A stretch of DNA of 64,000 nucleotides, taken from Sipunculus nudus (taxonomy: Eukaryota; Annelida; Sipuncula; Golfingiida; Sipunculidae). Below are positions 1 through 11,700 of this stretch, in pieces (positions within the stretch are counted from its first letter, which is position 1; every line of letters begins with the position of its first letter). Position numbers and translations under genes: made by a program. The stretch lies in assembly GCA_026874595.1 (NCBI GenBank), contig CM049322.1:52357386-52421385 (forward strand). Reading direction: 5' to 3'. The notes beneath the pieces were generated by a model. That model was not told where the DNA came from. It did no database searches and saw nothing but the letters and a program-made list of their open reading frames with translations.

Positions 1-39
1 ATCTTTGTGTATATACATGTATATAATTTATCTATGTAG

Positions 40-42
<3 letters not shown>

Positions 43-79
<37 letters not shown>

Positions 80-97
80 CATTTGTGTATGTGCATA

Positions 98-140
<43 letters not shown>
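43..140. repeat. (TA)n microsatellites, two tracts
   Basis: Two TA tracts (about 43-75 and 102-140) are separated by a short AT-rich spacer. They are simple sequence with no coding content. Confidence 0.95.
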
Positions 141-145
<5 letters not shown>

Positions 146-857
146 ACAGAGTACACACTTATACATATACAGGTCTAGGTGTACACTGATGTCCAGCCGT
201 TAACTGTTAGTTCTGGTCTCGTAAGGGGCCACCCAGCCCAGCGTCTGCGCGATGAGGCTGATGGCGTTCCCTCGACCCCTGCTCAATATCCCATATGGAT
301 ATATATATAGAGAGACAGAGTGTTTTCTGTAAAAGTATATTCTTCATTAGCAACCTGGTCCTTATTTATATTTCTTAGAATAATAGAGTATCAGGTGGGC
401 CTCTTTGTTCTCTGTATGTACATATATGCCATGATACCTTACCTTATTTAAATTTCCAGTTATTAATCATTTTTCAGTTGATAAATTAAAATCCACATAG
501 TATAATCTAAGTTTATTTCTCATTACTATTTAACCCTAATTCGTGATTACGTCACAATTAGTATCACTGATTATGTGTTCCTTGAGTAATCTAGGAAGGT
601 AATATTTATTGTTGAAATTATAATAGTCTTTGCTTAAAAGGCATTTTAAGAGCAGACAGGAAACACACATTTACTCTGTAGTGGACAGATAACGATACCA
701 GCATCAGCCTTGTAGCCCTTGTTTCGTTAAGGTCCTCACTCACGCCTCTAGAATGTATAAGTATACTGGGATGACATTGAAAAGGTAGTCGGTGTCAAGT
801 GTCAAGTCGGAGGTGTCAAGTCTCAAGTCTCCAGTAGCCTGCTGTTTCAATATATTT
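141..857. other. Non-coding stretch, no gene seen
   Basis: The stretch is AT-rich apart from a GC-richer island at about 190-290. A run of short degenerate GTGTCAAGT-like repeats lies at about 790-835. No open frame, splice pair or RNA gene could be supported. Confidence 0.5.
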
Positions 858-977
858 TTAATGTATGTGCATGGTGCGAACCTGTCCGGCTTTGATATTT
901 ATATTGATTAAACATCGTCTTAACGTCTGCCTGGAGTTCGAGTTTTCATGAGAGAACCTGCGAGTCGGCAACCCCTG

Positions 978-980
<3 letters not shown>

Positions 981-1047
<67 letters not shown>
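981..1047. repeat. (TA)n microsatellite
   Basis: This is about 67 bp of uninterrupted TA. The open frames that cross it read only alternating Tyr-Ile and are artefacts. Confidence 0.97.
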
Positions 1048-1048
<1 letters not shown>

Positions 1049-1377
1049 GCATACGGATACAGCTGACATAGAAAACTTTTTTCGCCCCTTCATGTAAAGA
1101 CACATATATCAAGGCCATTTTGAACCAGGAAGATACCAGTGTGGCAATAAGACATACATCAAGGCACATTTGAACGAGGAAGGTTTCAGTGTGCCATGTA
1201 CACTAGATGCCTGGTTTTTAGTTCTTTTTTTTACCAGTATTGGTTATTCAGGCGTGTCCTTGATACCGCGTACCCTGACGAACATCAAACCACTTGATCT
1301 CAAGGTGCCGTGGCTGAGTCATTACTTTGGTATACAGTTCACTTCCTTCATCAATGGCAGGAATGATATAATAACAG

Positions 1378-1420
1378 GCGCGGATCCAGGGTTTTTTGGC
1401 GTGTATGTACATATACAAAT

Positions 1421-1495
<75 letters not shown>

Positions 1496-1515
1496 AGGGT
1501 ACCGAGGGGGTGGAT
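1378..1515. mobile_element. Short GGATCCAGG-ended inverted-repeat element carrying a (TA)n tract
   Basis: The left edge (about 1378-1400) reads GCGGATCCAGGG. The right edge (about 1493-1517) carries a G-rich stretch followed by GGATCAAC, which is roughly the reverse complement of the left edge. A 70-bp TA tract (1421-1492) fills the middle. A second element with the same edge word lies at 3627-3830, which suggests a small non-autonomous DNA element family. No target-site duplication could be fixed, and the superfamily is unknown. Confidence 0.4.
1421..1492. repeat. (TA)n microsatellite
   Basis: A TA tract with one CA interruption near 1437. It lies inside the short inverted-repeat element described at 1378-1515. 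Confidence 0.95.
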
Positions 1516-1611
1516 CAACACTTGCGTAGGTATATAACATCGAGTGATTATTCAGAGCAATTTACCTGTCATGGTTTACAATTGGTCTAAAAAATATCAG
1601 TGGTTGAGAGC

Positions 1612-1630
1612 GGGGGGGGGGGGGGGGGGG
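1612..1630. repeat. Poly-G run
   Basis: About 19 consecutive G residues. It is one of several long G runs in the window (also near 3800, 4290, 10357 and 60008). Confidence 0.95.
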
Positions 1631-1720
1631 TTACTATGAGTGAATGAGTTAACTATGATATGAACAGGTTCCACATGACCCGTGGTGCGGGTGACAAAGC
1701 TCATGTGAGTTCACATTGTA

Positions 1721-2898
1721 TTCAAGACGTACAGATCACCCTAAAGACGTACTGATCATACTAAAGACGTACTGATCATCCTAAAGACGTACAGATCATC
1801 CTAAAGACGTACTGATCATACTAAAGACGTACAGATCATCCTAAAGACGTACTGATCATACTAAAGACGTACAGATCATCCTAAAGACGTACTGATCATA
1901 CTAAAGACGTACAGATTATTCTAAAGACGTACAGATTATTCTAAAGACGTACAGACCATCCTAAAGACGTACAGATTATTCTAAAGACGTACAGATTATT
2001 CTAAAGACGTACAGATCATCCTAAAGACGTACAGATCATCCTAAAGACGTGCAGACCATCCTAAAGACGTACAGATCATCCTAAAGACGTACAGACCATC
2101 CTAAAGACGTACAGACCATCCTAAAGACGTACAGATCATCCTAAAGACGTACAGATCATCCTAAAGACGTACAGATCATCCTAAAGACGTACAGATTATT
2201 CTAAAGACGTACAGATTATTCTAAAGACGTACAGATCATCCTAAAGACGTACAGATCATCCTAAAGACGTACAGACCATCCTAAAGACGTACAGATCATC
2301 CTAAAGACGTACAGACCATCCTAAAGACGTACAGACCATCCTAAAGACGTACAGATCATCCTAAAGACGTACAGATCATCCTAAAGACGTACAGATCATC
2401 CTAAAGACGTACAGATTATTCTAAAGACGTACAGATTATTCTAAAGACGTACAGATTATTCTAAAGACGTACAGATCATCCTAAAGACGTACAGATCATC
2501 CTAAAGACGTACAGATCATCCTAAAGATGTACAGATTATTCTAAAGACGTACAGATTATTCTAAAGACGTACAGATTATTCTAAAGACGTACAGATCATC
2601 CTAAAGACGTACAGATCATCCTAAAGACGTACAGACCATCCTAAAGACGTACAGATCATCCTAAAGACGTACTGATCATACTAAAGACGTACAGATTATT
2701 CTAAAGACGTACAGATTATTCTAATGACGTACAGATCACCCTAAAGACGTACAGATCATCCTAAAGACGTACAGATCATCCTAAAGACGTACAGATTATC
2801 CTAAAGACGTACAGACCATCCTAAAGACGTACAGATCATCCTAAAGACGTACAGATCATCCTACAGACGTGCAGATCACCCTAAAGACGTGAAGATTT
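1721..2898. repeat. 20-bp minisatellite, about 59 units, with higher-order structure
   Basis: The unit is ctaaagacgt followed by a variable 10-mer. It repeats in perfect 20-bp register for about 1.17 kb with no indel. Four main variants of the second half occur: acagatcatc (A), acagattatt (B), acagaccatc (C) and actgatcata (D). D units cluster at the left end. Between 2001 and 2440 the variant string AACACCAAABB occurs twice in succession, an 11-unit (220-bp) higher-order repeat. Shorter AAABBB blocks follow. Almost every unit contains ACGT, and A and D units contain GATC. There is no coding content. CRISPR is ruled out because there are no unique spacers. Confidence 0.97.
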
Positions 2899-3052
2899 AA
2901 TGCCAACATGTATAGCTGGATTGCATGCTACAATTTCAGTGTAAAAATACTTTGGAATTACATAAAGGTGAAATTTTATATAACCATGGTAATAGGACTC
3001 AGAAATTCATTTTTCTTACAAGAAAAACAATGAACGACAGTGGAGGATGTAG
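2899..3052. other. Non-coding stretch after the minisatellite
   Basis: AT-rich sequence crossed only by short chance frames. Nothing else is recognisable. Confidence 0.5.
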
Positions 3053-3171
3053 CTTTAGTTACATAATGGTTATGGGTTTTCCGGTACGTTTGAAGATAAT
3101 TATCACTTTGCTGTTTATTATTATTAAACAGCAACTGTACCGGATAACCTGTTACCATCATGTAACCAAAG
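3053..3171. repeat. Imperfect inverted repeat with internal palindrome
   Basis: The left arm 3053-3087 (ends in TTCCGGTAC) pairs imperfectly with the right arm 3137-3171 (starts GTACCGGATAAC). Inside, CTGTTTATTATTATTAAACAG-like sequence is itself near-palindromic. The arrangement could be a miniature foldback or MITE core. No flanking duplication was identified. Confidence 0.6.
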
Positions 3172-3397
3172 ATCGCCCACAAAACATAAAACTTCCCAAA
3201 TGTGTACCGATATGAACCATACCATTTTAATCAGCCAGTCTAACCTGTTCACTGCAGCAACATGTTGCGCGAAACTACGTAGTAGCAAAAAAGTCTGACG
3301 AAATTTGATTCCTCTATATTTATATAATTATAAAGCTCTGGTGTCATACCAAAGAGCACTCTAGCAGTTGTTTATTGCAGTAAAACCAGTAGATTAA

Positions 3398-3400
<3 letters not shown>

Positions 3401-3460
<60 letters not shown>
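3401..3460. repeat. (TA)n microsatellite
   Basis: Sixty bases of pure TA. It directly abuts the palindrome-rich segment at 3469-3615. Confidence 0.97.
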
Positions 3461-3463
<3 letters not shown>

Positions 3464-3468
3464 AAGTC

Positions 3469-3615
3469 CCAGATTGCGATCTGGACGGATCTTAAATAAT
3501 ACAGCCCAGATTTCGATCCTGAAGAAAGAAGGACAAGATCGCAATCTGGGCCGGCCTGAACTGCGATCGCGATTTGGACTGGACAGATATAAGATCCGTC
3601 CAGATCGCGATCTGG
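3469..3615. repeat. Nested inverted repeats built on AGATCGCGATCT-like words
   Basis: The arms 3469-3494 and 3590-3615 are reverse complements over about 26 bp with one or two mismatches. Inside, a second pair (about 3504-3520 and 3533-3549) folds on the same CCAGATT(T/G)CGATC word. The whole segment could form a cruciform. It may be a foldback element or an inverted duplication of a palindromic satellite word. Confidence 0.65.
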
Positions 3616-3626
3616 AGCATTGACAT

Positions 3627-3830
3627 ACACAGGGACGGATCCAGGACTTTTAAAAGGGGAGGTTCCAAGCAAGGAACACTTAACAAAAATTCTAAAAAAA
3701 AATATCCTAGCTCTGGTCCGAACTCCGGGCAGGGAGGGAGTGTCCAGGTCATAAAAAATGGTGTAAAACCCTAAAACAAGGTTGCAGCAGCTAGGAAGGG
3801 GGGGGGGGGGGCATCCCTGGACCCACCATG
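3627..3830. mobile_element. Short GGATCCAGG-ended non-autonomous element
   Basis: The left edge ACGGATCCAGG near 3633 mirrors the right edge CCTGGACCCACC near 3818. A poly-G run (about 3800-3812) lies just inside the right edge. The edge word matches that of the element at 1378-1515. A further matching right-type edge occurs near 4290-4340 (poly-G, then CCTGGACCACCCC and AGATCCGC). The class is not determined. Confidence 0.4.
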
Positions 3831-4760
3831 CAAACGTACAGTAAACGGATGAATCTGACGGCTGGATACCGTGATAGAATAGCGACTCTATGGTAAACAT
3901 TTACATATCAGTTTATCAGTCAGAAACGTGATGGAAAGCTGAAGGTCAGGACCGGCTGAGGCAGCCTTGAACGCCTGCAACCGTTACCATGTAACTTGGA
4001 TAGCGGTCCGTCAGCCCACATTACGCTGGCATTTTCCAAAATGTATTCGAACTCCGCGGCTGGACATTATTACACTCTGTATATTGAGTATATAAGGAAT
4101 GGAACTTCCAGTTTACATATGAACCTTTGCTTTGACCTTACCTTACCGTTGGTAACGTAAATCAATGTAACCTGTCCTCACAGTGGATGCCACACTACTG
4201 ATGCTGTGCAACGCAGGTTAAGGAAAAGGAGGGGTCCAACTCAGGTGAGAAAGACTTATGACAAAACCTAAAAGGTCTTCACGTCCGGAGGGGGGGGGGG
4301 GTCCGAACCTCCTGGACCACCCCTCTAGATCCGCTTCTGCCATATGTGATTTATGTTAAAGTGTATACTTCGTATAAAAATAATCTATAGTTGTTTAATT
4401 ATGAAAGTGGTGGTTTTGGACAGGAGAGGGCTTTAACCCACAAACAATAACAGTCTGTAAGGCAGTAATAAAAGCAGCACTGACAAAACAGAAACCTGAC
4501 AAACCACAGTTCTGATTTGAAAATCGATAACTGTAGTTCCATATACAAACTCATAGCCTAACATCTAACCGTAACTCACATTTATTTCGATAATGCATGT
4601 ATTGAGCACGTGCACGATATGCGAAGCTCTGTCCTGTGATCGTACACATACGCCTATACGTACATTATATGGCGTAGTCTGCGTTAAAATGTAATTGCTG
4701 TGCCGTTGTTGTACAACACGGGTTCACCTTTATGGTTTGTTAAGAGGGTCTTGCAATTTG

Positions 4761-4784
4761 CGCGCACACACACACACCCTCGCG

Positions 4785-4880
<96 letters not shown>
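4761..4880. repeat. Compound (CA)n-(TA)n microsatellite
   Basis: Two CA runs are split by a CCCTCGCG interruption and followed directly by about 75 bp of TA. The frames across it are low-complexity artefacts. Confidence 0.96.
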
Positions 4881-4904
4881 GATCAAGGGGACTGAACAGA
4901 GAAG

Positions 4905-5210
4905 CATATTGTGTTAACTGTGAATCGTGATTCAGATTCATTGACGGGGAGGCCGGGAATCACGATTCGATTTATATCATATGAAGTGAGCAAAGAACTG
5001 CGATTGAGGTCAAACACAGTTAATAGTAAATCGCGATTTATACCATGCTGGGTGAACATTGGATCCTGGTTCAGAATCAATGACAGAGCAGTAAATAGTG
5101 AATTATATTACCGTATATGGAATAAATCGTGAATCGTGGTTCAGGTTATATGGAGTTAACAATGAATCGTGATTCAAAACAAATAAAGTGAGCAGTGAAT
5201 CGCATTGCGA
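4905..5210. repeat. Island of degenerate palindromes around AATCGYGATT
   Basis: Variants of the word AATCGTGATTC, or its complement AATCACGATTC, recur about eight times at irregular 25-50-bp spacing. Examples lie near 4921, 4967, 5028, 5123, 5163 and 5197. The words are recognisable but the spacers are not conserved, so this is not a clean tandem array. Confidence 0.6.
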
Positions 5211-8200
5211 GACACACTATCATCTTTCTTATAATATATGTACCTTTTAGACAATATCAAATATTATGCTGAGGAAGGAACATTTATGATAATTTCGTAT
5301 CGCCCGACATTTTTTATTATATGGCCATATTTTGCAATAGTTTTCTAATGTCTGCATTATAAATTTATTCTTGGCTCGATGGTATACTTAACTCTTGGTT
5401 GGCATATGAAAATTTACATGATAGAGAATATGACAAAACTTCATATCACATAAACTGTTGTAGCGCTCTCCCGGGATCTTGTGTTTGTGGGGAAATGAGC
5501 AAATTACAAACAACAATAATAAGTCCTCAAGTGGTAGAGACTTTGGTGTATTCAGTAAACACATGTACACAGCATGCTGGTCATTTCATGTGTGTCCAGC
5601 TCAGAGGTCAGTTCAAATCTGCTGCTGTCCAGACATCTGGCAGCATCATTATACTTTGACCCTGATGCTACCAGGGTGACACTGATGGGCTGCTCATTAA
5701 CACTGATAGGATCATGCCAAGATACATACATTTACATTCTGTTACAGCCATTAACTTAAATCTGTGTTTCTTCATGTTACTGACACATTATACAAAAACT
5801 ACTTTATCAAATTAACTGAAACTTTACATTCACATGAATGTGAACTTCAACAGACACAGAAAATCCACTTAAATCATAATTGCAGCACCACTAAATAAGA
5901 AACAAGGATGAAAACAGAGTTAATTAGAGTTACAGGAATCTAGCAGTGTTCTAAATATGAAGCTAATATGTATAATACGGAGTAATTTATAGAATAATTA
6001 CTATGGCCCAACAAACACATGTACTGCTGGTGACTGTCCAGTGGGCTGACTACATGGTGTGACACACTAAGGAACAGACAGGCCCACAGCATGGTTCTTC
6101 ACATGTATAAAGTTAATAGTACAACTTGCAGAACATACACAATGAATTAGCATAACTTAATTGAGCTCTACCACAAAACACCATGGGAATGTGACACGCA
6201 AAGCCATCATGCCTCTCTATAAAATTATACACCCCACACGCCCATGTACAGAGGTATATTGTCACCAAGAAGAATTCAAGGTGGCTGGGAACACAGTTTG
6301 TGATGTGTCATGGTTTTGTTTAAATTTGTGAAAAAGTTGAACTAAAAATATATGTATAAAATCTAAAGGTGGCCAATCACCTACCTTTTGAAAAAGAATT
6401 TAATAAATGTGATTTCGACATTGTCCTCTGTGTATATATTTATGATCTAAGTGTAATTTTATGTAAAGTTGTGAAAAGTTCTTGGAAGGCCTTCTTGAAG
6501 GATGTGTGAACTTGTGTATCATCAAAATGATTGTAAAAACAGCAATGTTGACAAACGGAAAAACATAATCTAGATAGTAGGTTGTATATATGCGGAGGTA
6601 GAAAGGTCACCTGTTGTACAACGCCATTTGAAAAGCTCTGGCTTATTTGACTTGCTGCCAGATGCCCTTGTTGAATTTGTTTTGATTATTTTGCCGGGCC
6701 CCCACATGTTATAAACACATTGATTTAAACAAAACAAACAGCCTGTGTGTGTTAATAGCCACGTATACTTGCGAATTTTTATGAAAGATCCAAGGGATTA
6801 CCTTTAGTTTATAAGGATCAGATAGGTAATAGGGTCCCTTTAACAGGACATAGCCATAGTAAAGGAAACACACCTACCTACCTACAAGGCACCAGTCTGC
6901 AAGGAATAGCCATTAATATTATCTCATTACTAGCGCGTACTCAGATTTATGAGTTATTTACCAAATGTATATAACTGCTGTAACTTAAACACAATCTGTA
7001 ACTTGGTATGCCAAACAACAGGTAATGAATGAGCTAAGGAAATCCGGATTATAAAACCTCTTGCTGTACGCTCCTACCTAGATTACCTTCCTATCATATG
7101 ATTGATTTGCAATTATCGGCTTGTTAGAGCACTTTGCAAGTCCGCAGATACCAACTGCCAATAAAATCTCTCGGGAAAATTGATGTTTGAATTGATTAGT
7201 AACAACAAAATGAAGTTGTTCTTTTGCCGATCAAAAATAGCACTACTGGTATGTCAGTAAAATACCTCTGACATGAAAGTTTCGGTGACGAGTTTCTGTT
7301 GATAAAATTTTTGGAGGATCTATGCAAGAATATATTGTGGGTAAATGACTCTTTTGGCAATGGCATTTTGTATGTGGGTATTTGTCGTGTAAGCATCTGT
7401 TATTGAATCACGACAACCATTTGTATAAATGTTGTATTTTGACCGAGGGGGATTTCTCGTGTAACCCTGTCCTCACATCTGTATGAATGAACACGACATC
7501 GTGTGCTAAAGGTTTTACTTATTATACACCGTATCCATGTGAAACGGCGACTGTTACTAATTCAGGTACGAGACGGTGCATTAAATCTAGCAAGCAGGCA
7601 AACACACTCTAGAACGAAACTCTCAAATTACATTGATGATACGCAGATTTACCCATAATCCCCGTCTGATCTGTTTGCAGGGGTACCAAGGATCATCGGC
7701 GGGCTGCCAAGCTGAGCTGACCGGCCGGGAACCAGCATGTCTTCCGGTCAGCTGGTGTTCAGTGGGCTTGCACCTAGTCGCTGACCTCAGTCCAGCAGAG
7801 CATGTGCCAATAGATGCAGCTTAAAAGAAAACTGACCCGTATTCCTGGTTTCAAAGAGAGGTCGTGATCAGTCCTGTGAACAGGCCAGTTTACCCATGAT
7901 GAATAGTCAAGATCCCGGATGGTGTTATGTCACATCCGCCTGAAGAAGACAGTCTGATATAATCCTATTGATAACGAAACATGTACTAAAGAATTTTACC
8001 TTTCAGTGTAATTTGTGAACAGTATATCTGTTGACAGCCGAAACTGAAAACTTGATGTATTTGTTAGATTCAGGCGAACTACTTGATTCGTTTTAATCAA
8101 TGTTTAACGTGCGACAGCTAAAAGAATATTAACTCAGTATACTGAACATATCTTCCAGCCATTGCTCAAGTGTTGGAAAGTTACATTGTATGCGAATGGG

Positions 8201-8364
8201 ATCTTTTATTTTTGAGGAAACAAAGGCAGCGAGGAATTCAGTGTTTCTCCTTGGAATCTCGTGTCTCTTATAAAAAATACATCATATTTACGTCATATAA
8301 TACAAATCAAGTTTCCCAATCCAACTACACTCGTTTAAAAAATGATTTGCAACTTGTTAACTAA
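5211..8364. other. Gene-poor stretch, no supported gene
   Basis: No convincing coding sequence is seen in this 3-kb stretch. A GC-richer segment at about 7660-7830 sits after a possible splice acceptor (tttgcag at about 7680) and lies on the same strand as the LicD gene 600 bp downstream. It could be a 5' untranslated exon of that gene, but nothing in the sequence proves it. A short TGAAGAAG...CGAAAC pair at about 7940-7980 resembles segments common in dispersed repeats. Confidence 0.45.
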
Positions 8365-8409
8365 TTGCGACGCGAAAAACAGTTGGATGTTTCAATAAAA
8401 GCACTTACA

Positions 8410-9393
8410 ATGCAGAATCACGCGGACACACACGTGACCAACGGACAGGAGGGGATTGCCTCCGAAGCGAAAACTCTATTTACCCTCTCAAATAGGAAAA
8501 TTAAGCTCCTCTGCCTCGTAGTGTTCGTAGCTGGAATTCTGCAAATTATGGAACTGGCACTAAATAACAAACCGTGCTTCCGAATTTACGTTACCACGGA
8601 AACGAGCTCTAATATCACATTCACCCAAATGTGGAGGGAAGTAAAAAATACGACTAATGCATTTTTGTTCAAGTGGAAAGCGTACCGCGTTACTATGGAG
8701 GAACGGAATATGAATGTTTCTTTGGATATACTGAGAGCTTTCACGCGCGTTATGGATCAAAATAATCTGACTTATTTTGTATACGGCGGCACGCTAATAG
8801 GTGCGCTACGGCACCACGGACCAATCCCGTGGGATGATGACCTTGACGTTATGACTCCGTATAAACAGAAAGACGTATTATTACGCACACTCAAGAAGCT
8901 GGAGCCGAACTACTTCCTTTACAGAGCAGGCGATGGAAGTCAATGGAAGTTGTATTCTAAAGATTCCATACCATATCCGGACAGACCGGGTGTTAAATGG
9001 AAATACCCTTATTTGGATATATTTCTATTTAAGGAAGAAAGAGATGAGTATTTGGATTATTCTTGGAAGATACACCACGGGACAGACGTGCGAATACCCA
9101 AAGGGTATGTTTTTCCTTTACAGAAGCGGCCCTTCGCGGATCTGGAAGTGTATGCACCGTGTGATTCGGTCAGCTTCCTGAATCTTTGGTACTCGTGGGA
9201 TACTTGCGTTTCTTCCTATTGGGACCATAGCACTGAGTCTTCGGGATATATCATTCCGCGCAGGGTGGACTGCGACCGCCTTGCCCATATATTTCCGTTT
9301 GTGGTAAGGTATGAAACCGGCCCTTTGGTTATTGAAAATCTGATTTTCAAAGGCCAAATAATCAAGTCTAGAACACTGCCAAAACTCTGCTAG
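8410..9393 (+). CDS. LicD/fukutin-family nucleotidyltransferase-fold protein, intronless, type II membrane
   Basis: This 327-residue single-exon protein probably transfers a phospho-group (phosphocholine or a ribitol- or glycerol-phosphate type donor) onto a glycan in the Golgi. It belongs to the LicD family, which includes bacterial LicD and animal fukutin and FKRP. Residues 1-29 are a short cytoplasmic tail, about 31-51 a hydrophobic signal anchor (KIKLLCLVVFV...), and the rest is lumenal. The family signature lies at 125-147: YGGTLIGALR, then PIPWDDDLDV with the metal-binding acidic cluster. A further conserved YLDIF follows at about 201-205. Sequons occur at N68, N80, N102 and N119. The ATG at 8410 is the first in frame; the frame upstream of it has no ATG before a stop. 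The protein is shorter than vertebrate fukutin and FKRP, fitting the many compact invertebrate LicD paralogues. No AATAAA was seen within 300 bp downstream. The substrate is unknown. Confidence 0.9.
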   Translation: MQNHADTHVTNGQEGIASEAKTLFTLSNRKIKLLCLVVFVAGILQIMELALNNKPCFRIYVTTETSSNITFTQMWREVKNTTNAFLFKWKAYRVTMEERNMNVSLDILRAFTRVMDQNNLTYFVYGGTLIGALRHHGPIPWDDDLDVMTPYKQKDVLLRTLKKLEPNYFLYRAGDGSQWKLYSKDSIPYPDRPGVKWKYPYLDIFLFKEERDEYLDYSWKIHHGTDVRIPKGYVFPLQKRPFADLEVYAPCDSVSFLNLWYSWDTCVSSYWDHSTESSGYIIPRRVDCDRLAHIFPFVVRYETGPLVIENLIFKGQIIKSRTLPKLC

Positions 9394-11500
9394 TCGCCAT
9401 GTACACACTGGTACCATCGTTCATACAATGCATTTCACTTTTTTGCTCAAAGTTAGCTTTGTATGTTTTCACAAAATTTTAAGCATAATTTACCTTGGAT
9501 ATTGGTAGAGTAATACTCAAGTTCTTTAAGTTTATTATACCACAAGGATTTTATATATAGTTATCGTGTATCCCAGTTTTTATTCTGATTATGCCGACTC
9601 GGAAAACAGGTTAGTCTGTTATATTTTTACTCAGGATAGTAGTATCAATGCATATTGTTTTAAAAAAGACTTACTCGTTTTCTTGTGAAGGGGTCCATCA
9701 GTAAATTATTTCCTCGCTTTGTGTAATAATAGTTGGGACCTAGTAAGTTTGTTGAGCACTTTGTTTCAACAAAATCCAAACGCATGCGCAAGCCGTCTGT
9801 ATCATACTGCTGAACTTTAACCTGCCAACATACTCTGGATATTGACATAAATCCTTGAATCAACCCCGGGTATGGTAGACATTCCCTAGCATTACAATAC
9901 AATGTTCAGACTCGGTAACCGTGGTCGGTATGGGGCATTATGGGTAAATTTATTTCCATGCGCACACGTCGCCATTATGTCATATTTCTTACACTTTAAG
10001 TAACAGTTTTCAGATTTCATGTTGTAAGATTATACCATGGTGTACTGAACATTAAGGACGGGGAGGTCAGGAAAACAAAAATACATTTTATCTCAAACAT
10101 ATCTCGAGTATACCTCAAGCACTCGCCTGCATGTCTATTATTCTGGTAAGAACATCGATTCTTTGTTCAGAGAAACCAGTGTAATAAGATCAAACTGTGG
10201 TTCAGGCTAAAAGTGGTCCTAATTTACAGGTGGTCTTATGAGACAGGGCAGTTGTATAACCATTGTGTGTGCTTTCCGGTCACTCAGGTGTGGTCTTTAT
10301 AGACATCTGGTCTTCTTAGACAGGTGGTCTTTCAGACAGGTTTACCTGTACCGGGGAGGGGGGGGGGGGGGGCACACAAACAGATACATATTTATATGTA
10401 TATTAAATATAATGGGAGGGGGTTCTTTTCAAAACTCATGCCTTAATCTTACACGTATTTAAGTGCAAGCATAATGATCCCACATGAGATGAAATTGTTT
10501 TCCAGCATGTCCTTTCAGAGGAAAATCAATGTTACACTGACTGTAAACTATCTTTCCAGCTGGAAATTTCTTTGGTGCGTTATAATGAGAAAACACCTTT
10601 CTACACCTGTCTCAGAAAGGGTAGCGATAAATGAAGGGGTATGGCATGGATGATCAGTATTAATGATTGTGTCGATTACTTTATAATGATTAATTCTAAT
10701 GATGAGGTCTTACTAGTAGGGCTGAATTGGAATTAACGTGACGGTTTGCCTACTGTGCATACACAAATCGCGCTGTACTTTATGAGTTTTCAGAAAAAAA
10801 CATATAATGTTCGTTTTCCTCATGTGTTTTAACTATAGATATGTAAGTCTGGTGTTGATGTATTCGTGTATACATTTATACTGGCCTTTGTGCCCTATTT
10901 GGCACATATTTAGATTCACAATAATCAGTATTATTATATTATGCTCACGTGTGTGTTGACTATTTATATCTAGTTCTCAGATTTGTATAGGTCGAATATC
11001 CCGCAAATGTCAAGCATGGTGCAAGCAGAGCCATTGTATATATACCGTAACAGTATGCCAAATTCTGTGTCACGTGACAATGTAACGCATATAAGTGGGT
11101 TTAACCTTTCAAGCAGGTGTATTTCAATACCTTTATAACCTTGTAACTTCCCTGTTATTGGGAACAAGTTTGTGCCAGTGATATACATGTTCAGTGTCAG
11201 TGCCTATAGTGTCTGTAAATACTTCATATGCTCGTTCCCGGGCCACCCGAATCAGAAATTGAAAATGTCATTCCTCAGTTAACTCTGCCTAATGGCTTTT
11301 CAGCATATATTATAAGATACAGCAATTGAATTTTAATAATACAGGGATTATTTTTATTAAACATACAGTTAAAACATTGTTGACTAAAGTTGGAATGTAC
11401 CCTGGCCAGTTGATATGATTCAAAACATTTTTAACCAGTTGAAGTTATTATCTGTAAGAAAACGTATTGCCGTGCGGATAATTTTGTACCAATAACGGTA
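9394..11500. other. Non-coding stretch, no gene seen
   Basis: AT-rich sequence following the LicD gene. Around 10224-10345 there are degenerate repeats of the type ACAGGTGGTCTT...AGACAGGTGG at about 20-30-bp spacing, followed by a poly-G run. Nothing coding could be supported. Confidence 0.5.
10224..10345. repeat. Degenerate short tandem repeat (AGACAGGTGGTCTT-type)
   Basis: The words GTGGTCTTA, GTGGTCTTT, CTGGTCTTC and GTGGTCTTT recur, each preceded by ACAGG, AGACA or a similar stretch, across about 120 bp. A 16-G run follows at 10357-10372. Confidence 0.55.
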
Positions 11501-11577
11501 AATACCGTGGCTTTAAGCGGGCGGCACGGGGGCGGCAAGCGGGCGGCAAGCGGTCACGCGGCAGGTACGCGGCAGAT

Positions 11578-11621
11578 TTAAAACACACTGAACGCGGGCG
11601 GCACGCGGGCGGCAAGCGGCA
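11578..11621 (+). repeat. Left terminal inverted repeat of the Harbinger element
   Basis: The repeat matches the reverse complement of 12330-12367 closely, including the AAAACACACTG edge and the GCGGCACGC core. Degenerate GCGGGCGGCA copies precede it from about 11517. Confidence 0.75.
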
Positions 11622-11700
11622 ATTCCAGTTCGAGTGGAAGACCTCGGTGAAGGTCATATGTCCTAAAGAGTATTTGGCCTACATACATAAGATAGGAAGG

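Noticed and set aside
858-1590. Open frames of 60-119 codons across (TA)n tracts
   Set aside because: They read alternating Tyr-Ile and occur on both strands and in several frames; this is a property of TA repeats, not coding.
1721-2898. CRISPR array
   Set aside because: The DNA is eukaryotic, the 20-bp units are adjacent and there are no unique spacers.
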